64,000 bases of DNA from Streptomyces olivochromogenes (GCF_001514115.1 NZ_KQ948458.1:38259-102258); one strand, 5' to 3'; shown: positions 32,724 through 41,496, counted from the stretch's first letter. Notes: generated by a model from the sequence alone, not told the origin. Numbers and translations: made by a program.

Positions 32724-34016
32724 ATGAGCCGTCGCGAAGACATCGACGTACGAACGATCACAGAGACCGAGATCCCGGCCTGGATCCGTGCGCTGAACAC
32801 GGGGTTCCTACGCTCCCCGGCCGTATCGGACGAGGAGATCACCAACCGCGGTTCGAGCATCCTCCTCGAGCGGACCCTCGGCGCGTTCGACACCGACCAC
32901 CCCCACTCCCGACTTCGCTCGACCGGGGGGACCCCCATCGTCGCCACCTTCCGATCGTTCCCGCAGCAGCTCACCCCCGTCGGCGGCACCCCCGTCCCCG
33001 CCGACGCCATCACCAACGTCTCCGTCAACCCCACCCACCGCCGCCGAGGCCTCCTCACCCGCATGATGGCCACCGACCTCACCGCGGCGAAGGACCGCGG
33101 CGACGTGGTCGCTACCCTCATCGCCGCGGAGTACCCGATCTACGGGCGGTACGGCTTCGGCCAGGCCACCACCGCCACCGAGTGGACCATCGACGTCTCC
33201 AGGTCGGGCCTGGACCCCCGCTGGTCGGGGCCGACCGACGGCGCCCGTATCGACCTGGTGGACGGCGAGGAGGTACGCGAGCTCGGCCCGGACCTGCACG
33301 AACGCCTCCGTCGTACCCAGCCGGGCGCGGTCAGCCGCGACGAGCGCTGGTGGCAGATCAACACCGGCGTACTGAGCCTGAGCGGCGACCCCTGGAAGGA
33401 GCCCTTCTACGCCGTGTACCGCTCGGCGACCGGCGAGGTCGAGGGCCTGGTCTCGTACGAGTCGGACGACAACTGGGGCGACGCCAAGCAACCGCTGAAC
33501 ACGGCGGAAGTGAACTGGCTGATCACGGTGACGCCGGCGGCCGAACGCGCCCTGTGGCGGTACCTCTGCTCGATCGACTGGATCGCCCACGTCAAGACCG
33601 GCTGGCGGGCCCCCGACGATCTGCTCCCGCACTTCCTCCCCGATCCGCGCGCCGCCCGCATTACGATTCAGGCGGACTGGCTGTGGGTGCGGATCCTGGA
33701 CGTCGTACGGGCTCTGGAGGCGCGTACGTACGCGGGGTCCGGGACCTTGGTCCTGGACGTCACCGACGGGGACGGACTGTCCGCCGGGCGCTACCGCCTG
33801 GAGGCCGGACCCGACGGGGCGACCTGCGCACCGACCACGACGGCCGCCGACCTCACCCTGGATGTGGGCGAGTTGGCGGCCCTGTGGCTGGGCGACGAGT
33901 CGGCGGTGCGGCTCACCGCGCTCGGGCGGGTGCACGAAGAACGAGAGGGCGCCGCCGTCGTCGCCGACGCCCTGCTCCGTACGTCCAGGCGACCGTGGTG
34001 CCCGGACATCTTCTGA
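32724..34016 (+). CDS. Eis-like GNAT acetyltransferase
   Basis: 430 residues. The N-terminal GNAT domain has NVSVNPTHRRRGLLTRMM (acetyl-CoA binding) and EYPIYGRYGFGQAT; a second GNAT-like region and a sterol-carrier-like C-terminal domain follow, ending WCPDIF with the C-terminal carboxylate phenylalanine that acts in catalysis in Eis proteins. Eis enzymes acetylate aminoglycosides or polyamines and form hexamers; the substrate here is unknown. TAGCGT lies 6 bases before the ATG (leaderless). Confidence 0.9.
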   Translation: MSRREDIDVRTITETEIPAWIRALNTGFLRSPAVSDEEITNRGSSILLERTLGAFDTDHPHSRLRSTGGTPIVATFRSFPQQLTPVGGTPVPADAITNVSVNPTHRRRGLLTRMMATDLTAAKDRGDVVATLIAAEYPIYGRYGFGQATTATEWTIDVSRSGLDPRWSGPTDGARIDLVDGEEVRELGPDLHERLRRTQPGAVSRDERWWQINTGVLSLSGDPWKEPFYAVYRSATGEVEGLVSYESDDNWGDAKQPLNTAEVNWLITVTPAAERALWRYLCSIDWIAHVKTGWRAPDDLLPHFLPDPRAARITIQADWLWVRILDVVRALEARTYAGSGTLVLDVTDGDGLSAGRYRLEAGPDGATCAPTTTAADLTLDVGELAALWLGDESAVRLTALGRVHEEREGAAVVADALLRTSRRPWCPDIF

Positions 34017-34026
34017 TTCAGACGCT

Positions 34027-34080
34027 GATTCCGATTCCGATTCCGATTCCGATTCCGATGCTGATGCTGATGCCGATTTC
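34027..34080. repeat. GATTCC hexanucleotide microsatellite
   Basis: Five exact copies of GATTCC (34027-34056), then two GATGCT and degenerate copies. It begins just after the stop codon of the acetyltransferase. Confidence 0.9.
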
Positions 34081-34274
34081 CGAATGGTGCGGCCTGTAAG
34101 GGAGGTGTGGTGCTCCTTCCGGTTCTGTCGGTGAGTGGTGGTGCACTGCATCCGTAGCCGTGCGGTTGTGTGGTTGTTCGACGGTGCGGTGGTGCGTGGT
34201 ACGGACTGACCGAGCTCCCGGCTCCCCTCCGGAGGGGAGCCCGGTCAGCCGGACTGCCGGACGGTGGCGTCCGA

Positions 34275-34460
34275 TCAGCCGGACTGGGCGAGCAGCATCA
34301 CGAGCAGGACGGCTCCGATGCCGCTGATGGTGGTGTTCTTGGCCTTGAGGCCGACGGACAGCGCGACGAACGCGATGATGCCCAGCGGCCCGTACTTCCA
34401 CTGGATGAGTTGCTCGAATCCGATGGCGAGGGCGGCGACGGCGAGGGCGATGAGCGGCAT
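34275..34460 (-). CDS. small membrane protein paired with DevE-type regulator (family copy 1)
   Basis: 61 residues, two hydrophobic helices: MPLIALAVAALAIGFEQLIQ, then YGPLGIIAFVALSVGLKAKN and a third weaker one (IGAVLLVMLLAQSG). AAGGAGGG lies 6 bases before ATG 34460, a very strong ribosome-binding site. The motif Q-x2-Q-...-G-x2-G-...-VGLKAK is shared with the genes at 35570 and 37683, each divergent from a DevA-type GntR gene. Function unknown; it may sense or anchor the regulator or transport its ligand. Confidence 0.8.
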   Translation of the reverse strand: MPLIALAVAALAIGFEQLIQWKYGPLGIIAFVALSVGLKAKNTTISGIGAVLLVMLLAQSG

Positions 34461-34533
34461 GACGTTCCCTCCTTGGGGTCCTGGGGAGGACGACTCTGGC
34501 GGCCAACCCTCGGGAAGTGTGACCATGTTGTGC

Positions 34534-34550
34534 AAGTTGGCAACCAACTC
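34534..34550. promoter_or_regulatory. candidate DevA-type operator, devE side
   Basis: AAGTTGG-CAA-CCAACTC, a palindrome with arms identical to one before devA. Its right end is 87 bases from GTG 34637, the same distance as at devA. Confidence 0.65.
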
Positions 34551-34636
34551 ACTGATACTTATCTCCGCGTTGGGTCGACTCATAACCACCTATCCCGCAA
34601 CTGCCCAAAGATGGCGCGAAGTTGTAGTGTTTGGTC

Positions 34637-35551
34637 GTGGAACCGGAACACGCCTCCGTCAATGGACGGAACAGGTCACCACGGCCACAGAGGTCACACC
34701 GCGAGGTGGCCGACGAGCTGCGCAGCCGGATCAGGTCCGGCCAGCTGCGGCCGGGGCAGCGCATGCCCACGCAGGCCAAGCTGGCCGACGAGTTCGGTGT
34801 CGAACGCGGGGCGGTCCGGCAGGCGCTGCGCATCCTGCAGTCGGAACATCTGCTCGTCAACGTGTCCAAAGGGAGCCCGGCGACCGTCGCCGACACCCTG
34901 GGACGGGCTCTGACCGGCCCGGAAGCCTCACCGCAGCCCACCACGGTGGCACTCGGCGGCCGGATCACGGCCGCCTTCGAAGCTCCGCACGTGGAGATCG
35001 ACGCGCTGTGCCTGACGTCGATATCGCTCACCCTTGCCATGGGCGAACCCCTCCGGCAAATTCACGCGGGCCGAATAAAACCGGCCAGGGTGGACGTCCG
35101 CGTGCTGCTTCCCAGCAGTGACATCGACCTCGCCTTTCCCGCGCCGGTGGACGCGCCGGTGGACGCCGCGACGGCCGGCCGGCTCCAGCGCAGTTGGCTG
35201 ACCAACCGCAACGCCCAGGGCCAGGTGCTGCGTCACAACCTGCTCGCCCTGCGCGCCACGCACGGCATCGACGTCAACGTCACCTTCCGCGCGCTCCCCT
35301 TCACCCCGCCGGTGAAGTTGTACCTGCTCAACGGGGTCGAGGCACTCTTCGCGTACTACACGCTGACCAGGCGCGAGGAGGAAGTGGACCACGAGTACCT
35401 GGAGATGTACGACGTCCAGGGCACCCAGTCCATGCTGTTCCCCTTCGCGCAGGGGACCGGGCTGCGGGACACCACGTTCGTGGAGCAGTCCCACCTCTGG
35501 TTCAACGCGCTCTGGGAGACCATCAGCTCGAAGCTGCTGCTCTCGAGCTGA
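34637..35551 (+). CDS. devE: GntR-family regulator, DevE-like
   Basis: 304 residues. GntR winged helix (EVADELRSRIRSGQLRPGQR ... LADEFGVERGAVRQALRILQ) and a C-terminal domain of ~210 residues of the DevA type (VEIDALCLTSISL ... VDVRVLLPSSDIDLAFP ... PVKLYLLNGVEALFAYY ... WFNALWETISS), not the usual FCD or UTRA pattern. From memory devE is a paralog of devA with its own role in aerial development. TAGTGT lies exactly 6 bases before GTG 34637: leaderless. It is divergent from a 61-aa membrane protein. Confidence 0.85.
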   Translation: MEPEHASVNGRNRSPRPQRSHREVADELRSRIRSGQLRPGQRMPTQAKLADEFGVERGAVRQALRILQSEHLLVNVSKGSPATVADTLGRALTGPEASPQPTTVALGGRITAAFEAPHVEIDALCLTSISLTLAMGEPLRQIHAGRIKPARVDVRVLLPSSDIDLAFPAPVDAPVDAATAGRLQRSWLTNRNAQGQVLRHNLLALRATHGIDVNVTFRALPFTPPVKLYLLNGVEALFAYYTLTRREEEVDHEYLEMYDVQGTQSMLFPFAQGTGLRDTTFVEQSHLWFNALWETISSKLLLSS

Positions 35552-35569
35552 CCGACTCTCCCCTGCACG

Positions 35570-35758
35570 TCACAGGGCAGGACCCGCGACCATCAGGGCG
35601 AGGACGACCGCGCCGATGGAGCTGCAGGTGGGGCTCTTGGCCTTGATCCCGATGGTGAGGAGCAGCAGGCCGATGACGCCTGTCGTGCCGTACTGCCACT
35701 GCACGAACTGGTCGAAGCCGACGACGAAGAGGGCGGAGAGAAGGGCTATGGCGGGCAT
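35570..35758 (-). CDS. small membrane protein paired with DevA (family copy 2)
   Basis: 62 residues, MPAIALLSALFVVGFDQFVQ, then YGTTGVIGLLLLTIGIKAKS and SIGAVVLALMVAGPAL. It aligns over its whole length with the 61-aa protein at 34275 (GFxQxxQWxYG, xGxKAK). AGGAG lies before ATG 35758. It is divergent from devA, with an operator-like palindrome between them. Confidence 0.8.
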   Translation of the reverse strand: MPAIALLSALFVVGFDQFVQWQYGTTGVIGLLLLTIGIKAKSPTCSSIGAVVLALMVAGPAL

Positions 35759-35864
35759 GGGCGGTTCTCCTGCTTCTACTGTGGCGTGGTGGTTCCTCTG
35801 GGGTGTGCGAGGGTGAGGCCGGGTGAGTCGGTGACGGACTCGGGTGGGGGAGGCAAAACTTCCG

Positions 35865-35892
35865 CCAACTTGGCTAAGTTGGTGACCAACTC
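35865..35892. promoter_or_regulatory. devA: candidate DevA operator, three half-sites
   Basis: CCAACTT-GGCT-AAGTTGG-TGA-CCAACTC: two overlapping perfect palindromes. The second (35876-35892) has arms identical to the site before devE and lies at the same distance (87 bases) from the start codon. Confidence 0.7.
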
Positions 35893-35978
35893 TGATTAAG
35901 TTGTCCCCACTTGGCTACTAGCCATAAACAACTTTCAAACAACTCCCCGTAGATGGAGGAGAGTTGTAGCGTTTGGTC

Positions 35979-36854
35979 GTGACCCAGGAGAACGTTGCAG
36001 TGAACGGCAGCAGAAGGCTCTCGCCCCAGGAGATCGCCGACGTCCTGCGGGATCGGATCCGAGCCGGTGACCTCAAGGCGGGCGACCGCCTGCCAACCCA
36101 GGCCGAGTTGGCAGAGGAGTTCGGTGTCGAGCGGGGCACCGTCCGGCAGGCCCTGCGCGCGCTCCAGGACGACGGACTGCTGAGCAACGTCAGCAAGGGC
36201 AGCCCCCCGCGGATCGCGGAGCCGTCGGCCTCGGCCCGCAGCGAACCGCAGACGACGATGGTCGGACTGGCTCCCCGGCTGGCGGACGCGTTCTCCGCGC
36301 CGCACGTCCGGGTCGACGCGGCCTGCCTGACCGCCGAGACCCTGATGCTCGCGCTCGGCGAACCGGTCCGGCTGATCCACGAGGGCCGCATCCGCCCGGA
36401 GTCGATCGACGTCCGCATCCTGCTCCCGTCCCGGGACATCAACCTCGCCTTCCCGGTCCCCGTCGACGGCCGCGGTGACGACGACCCGGTCCACGGACGC
36501 TGGCTCGCCCAGCGCAACGCCCAGGTCCACGTCCTCCAGCACAACCTGCGCGCCCTGCGCTCCTCGCACGGCATCGACGTACGCGTGGCGTTCCGGGCCC
36601 TGCCCTTCACCCCGCCCATCAAGCTGTACCTGCTCAACGGCGCCGAGGCTTTAATCGCCTACTACATGGTCACCCGGCGCGAGGAGGAGATGGCCGACGT
36701 GACGCTGGACATGTACGACGCCCTCGGCTCGGACTCCCTCCTCTTCTCCTTCGAGAAGCGGACCGGTCAGCGGGACGCCGCGTTCGTGGACCAATCCCAG
36801 AAGTGGTTCGACGCCCTCTGGGAAACCATCACCACGGACCTGACACTCTCCTAG
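35979..36854 (+). CDS. devA: GntR-family developmental regulator DevA
   Basis: 291 residues. GntR helix-turn-helix (EIADVLRDRIRAGDLKAGDR ... AEEFGVERGTVRQALRALQ) and the DevA-type sensor domain (VRVDAACLTAETL ... IDVRILLPSRDINLAFPVP ... PPIKLYLLNGAEALIAYYMV ... WFDALWETITTDL). In S. coelicolor devA mutants are blocked in aerial hyphae and septation (recalled). TAGCGT lies 6 bases before GTG 35979, suggesting a leaderless mRNA; GTG 36000 with GGAG upstream is an alternative. devB begins at its stop codon (TAGTG). Confidence 0.9.
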   Translation: MTQENVAVNGSRRLSPQEIADVLRDRIRAGDLKAGDRLPTQAELAEEFGVERGTVRQALRALQDDGLLSNVSKGSPPRIAEPSASARSEPQTTMVGLAPRLADAFSAPHVRVDAACLTAETLMLALGEPVRLIHEGRIRPESIDVRILLPSRDINLAFPVPVDGRGDDDPVHGRWLAQRNAQVHVLQHNLRALRSSHGIDVRVAFRALPFTPPIKLYLLNGAEALIAYYMVTRREEEMADVTLDMYDALGSDSLLFSFEKRTGQRDAAFVDQSQKWFDALWETITTDLTLS

Positions 36855-37591
36855 TGACTTCTGATACGGCGCAGACTGAACCTGTGGCAGCAGAGACCGA
36901 GAACCTGCGGGAAGTGATCGAACGCGCTCGCTTTGTGCTCTTCGACTTCGACGGGCCGATCTGTCGGCTGTTCGCGGGGCACTCCGCGGAGGACGTGGCG
37001 AAGGACCTGGTGGAGTGGCTGGAGCGGCAGGGGCTGCGGGGACTGCTCACCGAGGAGGAACAGGTCCACCCGGACCCGATGGTCGTCCTCTACGCCGTCC
37101 ACCGCCGCCACCCGCACAGCGATCTGGTGAGCGAGCTGGAGGAACGTCTCACTCAGCAGGAACTCAAGGCGGTGCCGTCCGCCTGGCCCACCGCGTACGC
37201 GGACCCGCTGATCCGCACCTGGAGCGCCGTCGGCGCGCGGCTGGCCATCGCGACCAACAACTCGGCCCGCACGGCCACCGGTTACCTCGCGAGCCGGGAC
37301 CTCACCAACTGCTTCGCCCCCAACATCTACGGCCGGGGCCAGGACCTGCACCACCTCAAGCCGGACCCGCACTGCCTCAACCGCGCCCTGAACGCCCTGG
37401 GCGCCGCCCCCGCCACCGCCCTGATGATCGGCGACGCCCCCTCGGACTACGAGGCCGCCCGCCAGGCCGGCGTCCCCTTCCTCGGCTACGCCCGCACCGC
37501 CTACAAGGAGAAGCTCCTGCGCGAAGCGGGCGCCGAGGACGTGGTGAACTCACTGGAGCCGGTGCTGAGGGTGCTTCGGGGGTCGGCGTGA
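36854..37591 (+). CDS. devB: HAD-superfamily phosphatase DevB
   Basis: 245 residues. HAD motifs: LFDFDGPICRLF (nucleophile Asp and general acid), ATNNSA, the lysine in HHLKPDPH and MIGDAPSDYEAA (metal binding). It is a cytoplasmic phosphohydrolase of small metabolites, substrate unknown. GTG 36854 shares its G with the devA stop codon, so translation is coupled; GTG 36881 is an alternative. Coupling to a ligand-sensing regulator suggests that DevB acts on the ligand or its precursor (inference). Confidence 0.88.
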   Translation: MTSDTAQTEPVAAETENLREVIERARFVLFDFDGPICRLFAGHSAEDVAKDLVEWLERQGLRGLLTEEEQVHPDPMVVLYAVHRRHPHSDLVSELEERLTQQELKAVPSAWPTAYADPLIRTWSAVGARLAIATNNSARTATGYLASRDLTNCFAPNIYGRGQDLHHLKPDPHCLNRALNALGAAPATALMIGDAPSDYEAARQAGVPFLGYARTAYKEKLLREAGAEDVVNSLEPVLRVLRGSA

Positions 37592-37680
37592 AGTGTCGGG
37601 CCTGAAGTGTCGGGCCCGGAGGTTTCGGGTCTGAGGCTTCGACCCGGAGGTTTCGGGCCTGGAGGTTCCGGGTCTGAGGA
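37592..37680. repeat. degenerate GTTTCGGGCCTGGAG repeats after devB
   Basis: About six imperfect 13-16-base units around TCGGGCCTGGAGG/TCGGGTCTGAGG fill the gap between the convergent devB and the small membrane protein gene. Confidence 0.7.
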
Positions 37681-37682
37681 GG

Positions 37683-37883
37683 TCAGGCCTGAAGCCGAAG
37701 GGTCAGCAGGACGAAGAGGCCGGCCAGGGCTCCGGCCGACCAGCGGACCAGGCGGGGATGCTCCGCCTTTACGCCCACCAGGGCCATCGTGAACACGACC
37801 AGACCTGCGAACCCGAGTCGTGTCTGCACCAGCTGGGACACGCAGAATTGGACCCCTATGCCCACCAGTTGAAAGAAGATCAT
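37683..37883 (-). CDS. small membrane protein paired with the third DevA-type regulator (family copy 3)
   Basis: 66 residues from ATG 37883: MIFFQLVGIGVQFCVSQLVQ, then GFAGLVVFTMALVGVKAEHP and a third helix (AGALAGLFVLLTL). It is more distant than copies 1 and 2 but keeps Q-x2-Q, the central Gly and VGVKA. GGGTGGGGACC lies before the ATG; longer starts (GTG 37892, TTG 37919) are possible. Divergent from the GntR gene at 38077. Confidence 0.72.
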   Translation of the reverse strand: MIFFQLVGIGVQFCVSQLVQTRLGFAGLVVFTMALVGVKAEHPRLVRWSAGALAGLFVLLTLRLQA

Positions 37884-37925
37884 GGTCCCCACCCCCGTCC
37901 ACTTCAGTGAATCGATCAACTAACT

Positions 37926-37937
37926 GTCCAATTGGAC
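37926..37937. promoter_or_regulatory. palindrome upstream of the third GntR gene
   Basis: GTCCAATTGGAC, perfect 12-bp palindrome in an AT-rich divergent promoter region. It contains CCAA/TTGG but lacks the AAGTTGG arms found at devA and devE, so this regulator may have a different site. Confidence 0.45.
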
Positions 37938-38076
37938 TGGTTGCCTTGAATCTGGTCTGCCCTAACTCTTTGATCCCTTAACGAGTCAGTCCACTTCCAG
38001 CTTTCGGCGGCCAAATCCAGCCGCCAATGTGACTGGAAGCGGTTTGTTCGTGAGGTGAGCGAGGTACGGTCGCGGT

Positions 38077-38991
38077 GTGACGGAAGAACGCGGCGACGGA
38101 GGCGGAACGGAGTTCGAGCGCGTCATGGAGACGCTGCGCGCCCGGATCGCCGACGGCACGTACGCGGTGGGATCCCAGTTGCCCCCCCAACGCGAACTCG
38201 CCGAGGAACTCGGGGTCTCACGCGACACCGTGCAACGCGTGGTGCGGGAGATGAACAGCGAAGGCTGGATCAAGTCCCGGCAGGGCAGCGGAACGCGGGT
38301 GGTGAAGAGCCCGATACACCTGGAAGCGCCGCCGAAGGAGGCGCCCAGGGTGCGTGCGGCCCTGGGTCCCTTCATCGCGCGGGCCTTCGCCCAACCCGTT
38401 GTCCGGTTGGACGTGTTCACGCTCACGTCCGAGTCCCTGGACACCCATATCCGCTTGCAGGCCGAGAGCATCCGCCTCGGCATGGTGCGGCCCGACCGCA
38501 TCGAACTGCGCATGCTGCTGCCCTCGGAGTCCCTTGAGCTTCCGTATCCACGCGCCAAGGAGCCGGAGGACGGTGCGGAGCCTCAGGAACCCGGCCAATT
38601 GGAACGTCTGCACGGGCAGCTCCAGGAACGGCTGCGCGCCATCACCCGTCGGCACACGATGTCGCTGCGTGCCGCTCTGCGTGATCTCCAGGGCGAAGGT
38701 CTGGTGCCGTCCGTACGGGTGGAGATCCGGCACGTACCGCTGGCCCCGGCATTCAAGCTCTATCTGCGCCCCGGGGCCGAGGCATTGTTCGGGCCGTACG
38801 AAATAGTGCGGCGGGCTGTCCTGCTGGACGACGGCACGGAGCTCGACGCCACGGACGTACTGGGTCTGGGGGCGACCCTGACCCGTCACGTCAACGACGA
38901 GGGTGATGCGGACTCCCCAGGTTCTGTGTTCATGGAGAGCATGCAGGCCTGGTTCGACTCCTGCTGGCGCCTGCTCGCGGAAGCGCCCTGA
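38077..38991 (+). CDS. GntR-family regulator, third DevA-type paralog
   Basis: 304 residues. GntR helix-turn-helix (LRARIADGTYAVGSQLPPQR ... AEELGVSRDTVQRVVREMN) and a diverged DevA-type C-terminal domain (VVRLDVFTLTSESLDTHIR ... IELRMLLPSESLELPYP ... APAFKLYLRPGAEALFGPY ... MQAWFDSCWRLLAEAP). TACGGT lies 6 bases before GTG 38077: leaderless. Same layout as the other two, a divergent small membrane protein upstream. Downstream, on the same strand, are the double kinase and the two-TM protein. Confidence 0.85.
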   Translation: MTEERGDGGGTEFERVMETLRARIADGTYAVGSQLPPQRELAEELGVSRDTVQRVVREMNSEGWIKSRQGSGTRVVKSPIHLEAPPKEAPRVRAALGPFIARAFAQPVVRLDVFTLTSESLDTHIRLQAESIRLGMVRPDRIELRMLLPSESLELPYPRAKEPEDGAEPQEPGQLERLHGQLQERLRAITRRHTMSLRAALRDLQGEGLVPSVRVEIRHVPLAPAFKLYLRPGAEALFGPYEIVRRAVLLDDGTELDATDVLGLGATLTRHVNDEGDADSPGSVFMESMQAWFDSCWRLLAEAP

Positions 38992-39173
38992 GGCGACTCA
39001 CATTCCACCGGGCCTCCAACGGAGTAACGCCGTGGAGATATACAACTCTCTTTCAAGTAGGCACAGATTCTGCAGTCGGCTCTGCCGTACCCGCGGGTGG
39101 GCACTAAGGTGTGCTCACCCCGGTCGGGGCGCATGAACATCTGCAATGACGCACAGTTATTCAGGAGTGACCC

Positions 39174-41438
39174 GTGGGCGTTCCGCCGATGCCGGGACCG
39201 CCTGGCCCACCTGCTCTGGAAAGGGCGGCGGACGCGGCGTACGACGACTTCGTGCGCTACGCCAGGGCGCTCGGCTCGTTCGGCCGAGGACACCACAACC
39301 TGAATTACATGGTGCGGCCGCTCACCGAGGACGAGTCCCGCCTGGTGGCGTGCGACGACGGGGCGCCGGTGACGGTACGGGCGCGGATTCCCTCGGCGCT
39401 GCCCGTGGTCATCAGGACGTGGCCGGACGAGGCGGAGATCCTGAACACGATCTGCGGTGTGCTGCCGCACGTTCCGCGGTGCCTGGTCAAGCACGCAGAC
39501 GTGACCATCCTCAGTTATGTGGACGGTGTTCCGCTGTCGAGGGTCTGTCCCAACGGCACCCATGTGGACCCGGGCCTCGTCGCCGCGCTCGCGGACCTCC
39601 TCGCGGACATGACGCAGGTGCGCAGGCAGCACCTTCCTCCGCTGCCGGCGTCCTGGCCCCGGTCCAGCCGGGACAGCAGAGCCTTTCTGCGAGCGTTGGC
39701 CTTCGCGGCGGAGGAGCAGATCCGGCAGCGCAACCGGGCCGAGTTCGGCGGGCTCTTCGCGATGCTGGGCATCCCGGAAGACGCGATGGTGCGCTTCGCG
39801 GAACGGTTGCCGGCGCTCGTCAGCCGCCCCTTCAGCCTCCTCCACACGGACCTGCACCGGGACAATGTGATCGTCTCCTACGCCGGTGTTCCCCCCTTGA
39901 TCTGCGTCGACTGGGAGTTGGCGACCTATGGGGACCCGCTGCACGACCTCGCCACACATCTGGAGCGGATGGAGTATCCCGATCACCAGTGGCCCGCGGT
40001 GATCGAGGCGTGGCGCGAGGCCATGGGACGGCGGCGCCCCAAAGCCGTGCACGGTCTCGACCGCGACCTCAAGCACTATCTGGCCTTCGAGCGCGCCCAG
40101 TCCGTCTACCCGGATGTGATGCGGGCCGCCTCCTCGCTCGGCGACTCCTTCGACCAGCAGAGGCTGGACGCCGCCACCCGTGCGGTGCACCGGGCGCTGC
40201 TGAAGGCCGAGGAGCCACTGCGGCTCATGAGCGTGCCGGACGAGAGCGAGATCGAGCGCACCCTCTTCCGCTGGAACGAGTCCCACGGAGGCCTGCACAA
40301 CCGCGACCGGTCGGTCTCGGAGATCGTCTGGGAACGCGACCTCCGCGTCCCCCCGCATCCGGAGTTCCCCGCTTCGGCTGTCAGCAGGGCACTGTTCGAG
40401 GAGGGGGCGGCGGCCGCGGACCGCGTGTTCAAGGGAACGGCTCATCTCAACACGGCCGTGCGGGTGCGAGGAGTGGCGTTTCCCGTCATGGTCCGCCGAA
40501 AGGTCGGCGCGGCGGACGCCCGGGAGCGCCGTTTCCTCAATGAGCACGCCGTCCTTGAGGCCATCGAGCGGTCAAACGTTTCCCCGCGGGTCCCGGGTAC
40601 GAGTCCGCGGGTGCGTGCCCCGCGCGTGCTGGCCCTGGGCACCAGTGGACTGAAGGAACAGTTCACCATCCATTCGTACGAAGGGTCGGCCGACGAGTTC
40701 CGGCCACCGGAACACCCCGCGGACGGACTCCGGCCGCACGAGGCGGACGACCTCGTGGATCAGCTCCTGGCGCTCACCTTCGTCGACTGCGAGCGGCTGG
40801 ACCCGGATCTACGGGGGTGGGACTTCTACCGGGGCCTTCGCGACGAACTGGTCCGCATGGTGAACCACCTCCCCAAGGCCACCGGTGACCTGGCGCGGGA
40901 ACTGGGTCTGCCCAACGGCTACCGACTCGGTGAGATCCTGGACCGCCACACCCTGGTCATGCGTCGGCCCGTGTTGCTGCACGGGGATCTCAACCCATGG
41001 AACCTCGTGCGCCAGGACAACGGCGGTCTGATCCTCATCGACTGGGAGATGGCGATCGTCGGTGACCCGCTGTACGACCTGGTCCGCCATATGCACCTCA
41101 CCCCCACACGCCCCGAGATCCGCGAGCGGCTGTTCTCGCGCTGGGACCGGCTGTTGCCGGAGGAGTGCACCAAGGGCTGGCGCGAGGACTGGCGCGTGTA
41201 CCGCTGGATGGAGGTCGTGCGCTCGGCCTACGTGGATCTCGACCGGCTGGTGACCGGCGACAGTCTGGACGCCCCCAACGTCCGCCGGGCGGTGGACACC
41301 TACGCGATGACCTTGGCCGAGGCCACGGCGGCGCTGGGACTGTCGGGCAAATTGACGGCGAACCCCTATCTTGCCCGCGCGCTGCCGCACGGGGACCATG
41401 GAGGCCGACGGACAGCCGGGGTCTCCGCGGACCTCTGA
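39174..41438 (+). CDS. fusion of two APH-like kinase domains
   Basis: 754 residues. The first kinase (about 15-330) has LLHTDLHRDNVIV and ICVDWELATYGDPLHDL; the second (about 415-700) has LLHGDLNPWNLV and ILIDWEMAIVGDPLYDL. Both keep the catalytic Asp of the HxD loop and the metal-binding Asp, so both look active. APH kinases phosphorylate small molecules (antibiotics, choline, homoserine, sugars). AGGAG lies 6 bases before GTG 39174. The two-TM protein follows 58 bases downstream and is probably co-transcribed. I know no named family with this tandem layout. Confidence 0.82.
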   Translation: MGVPPMPGPPGPPALERAADAAYDDFVRYARALGSFGRGHHNLNYMVRPLTEDESRLVACDDGAPVTVRARIPSALPVVIRTWPDEAEILNTICGVLPHVPRCLVKHADVTILSYVDGVPLSRVCPNGTHVDPGLVAALADLLADMTQVRRQHLPPLPASWPRSSRDSRAFLRALAFAAEEQIRQRNRAEFGGLFAMLGIPEDAMVRFAERLPALVSRPFSLLHTDLHRDNVIVSYAGVPPLICVDWELATYGDPLHDLATHLERMEYPDHQWPAVIEAWREAMGRRRPKAVHGLDRDLKHYLAFERAQSVYPDVMRAASSLGDSFDQQRLDAATRAVHRALLKAEEPLRLMSVPDESEIERTLFRWNESHGGLHNRDRSVSEIVWERDLRVPPHPEFPASAVSRALFEEGAAAADRVFKGTAHLNTAVRVRGVAFPVMVRRKVGAADARERRFLNEHAVLEAIERSNVSPRVPGTSPRVRAPRVLALGTSGLKEQFTIHSYEGSADEFRPPEHPADGLRPHEADDLVDQLLALTFVDCERLDPDLRGWDFYRGLRDELVRMVNHLPKATGDLARELGLPNGYRLGEILDRHTLVMRRPVLLHGDLNPWNLVRQDNGGLILIDWEMAIVGDPLYDLVRHMHLTPTRPEIRERLFSRWDRLLPEECTKGWREDWRVYRWMEVVRSAYVDLDRLVTGDSLDAPNVRRAVDTYAMTLAEATAALGLSGKLTANPYLARALPHGDHGGRRTAGVSADL

Positions 41439-41496
41439 CCCCCCGCGGACGTCCGACTCTCCGCTGGGCGCTTCGGCACGGGGGAGGGGACTGCGG

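Noticed and set aside
34027..34080. GATTCC array as a possible CRISPR or iteron origin
   Set aside because: Units are 6 bases with no spacers, no cas or replication genes nearby; a simple microsatellite.
39146..40543. 465-codon ORF overlapping the double kinase in another frame
   Set aside because: Arg/Pro/Gly-rich shadow frame; the kinase motifs are all in the frame starting at 39174.
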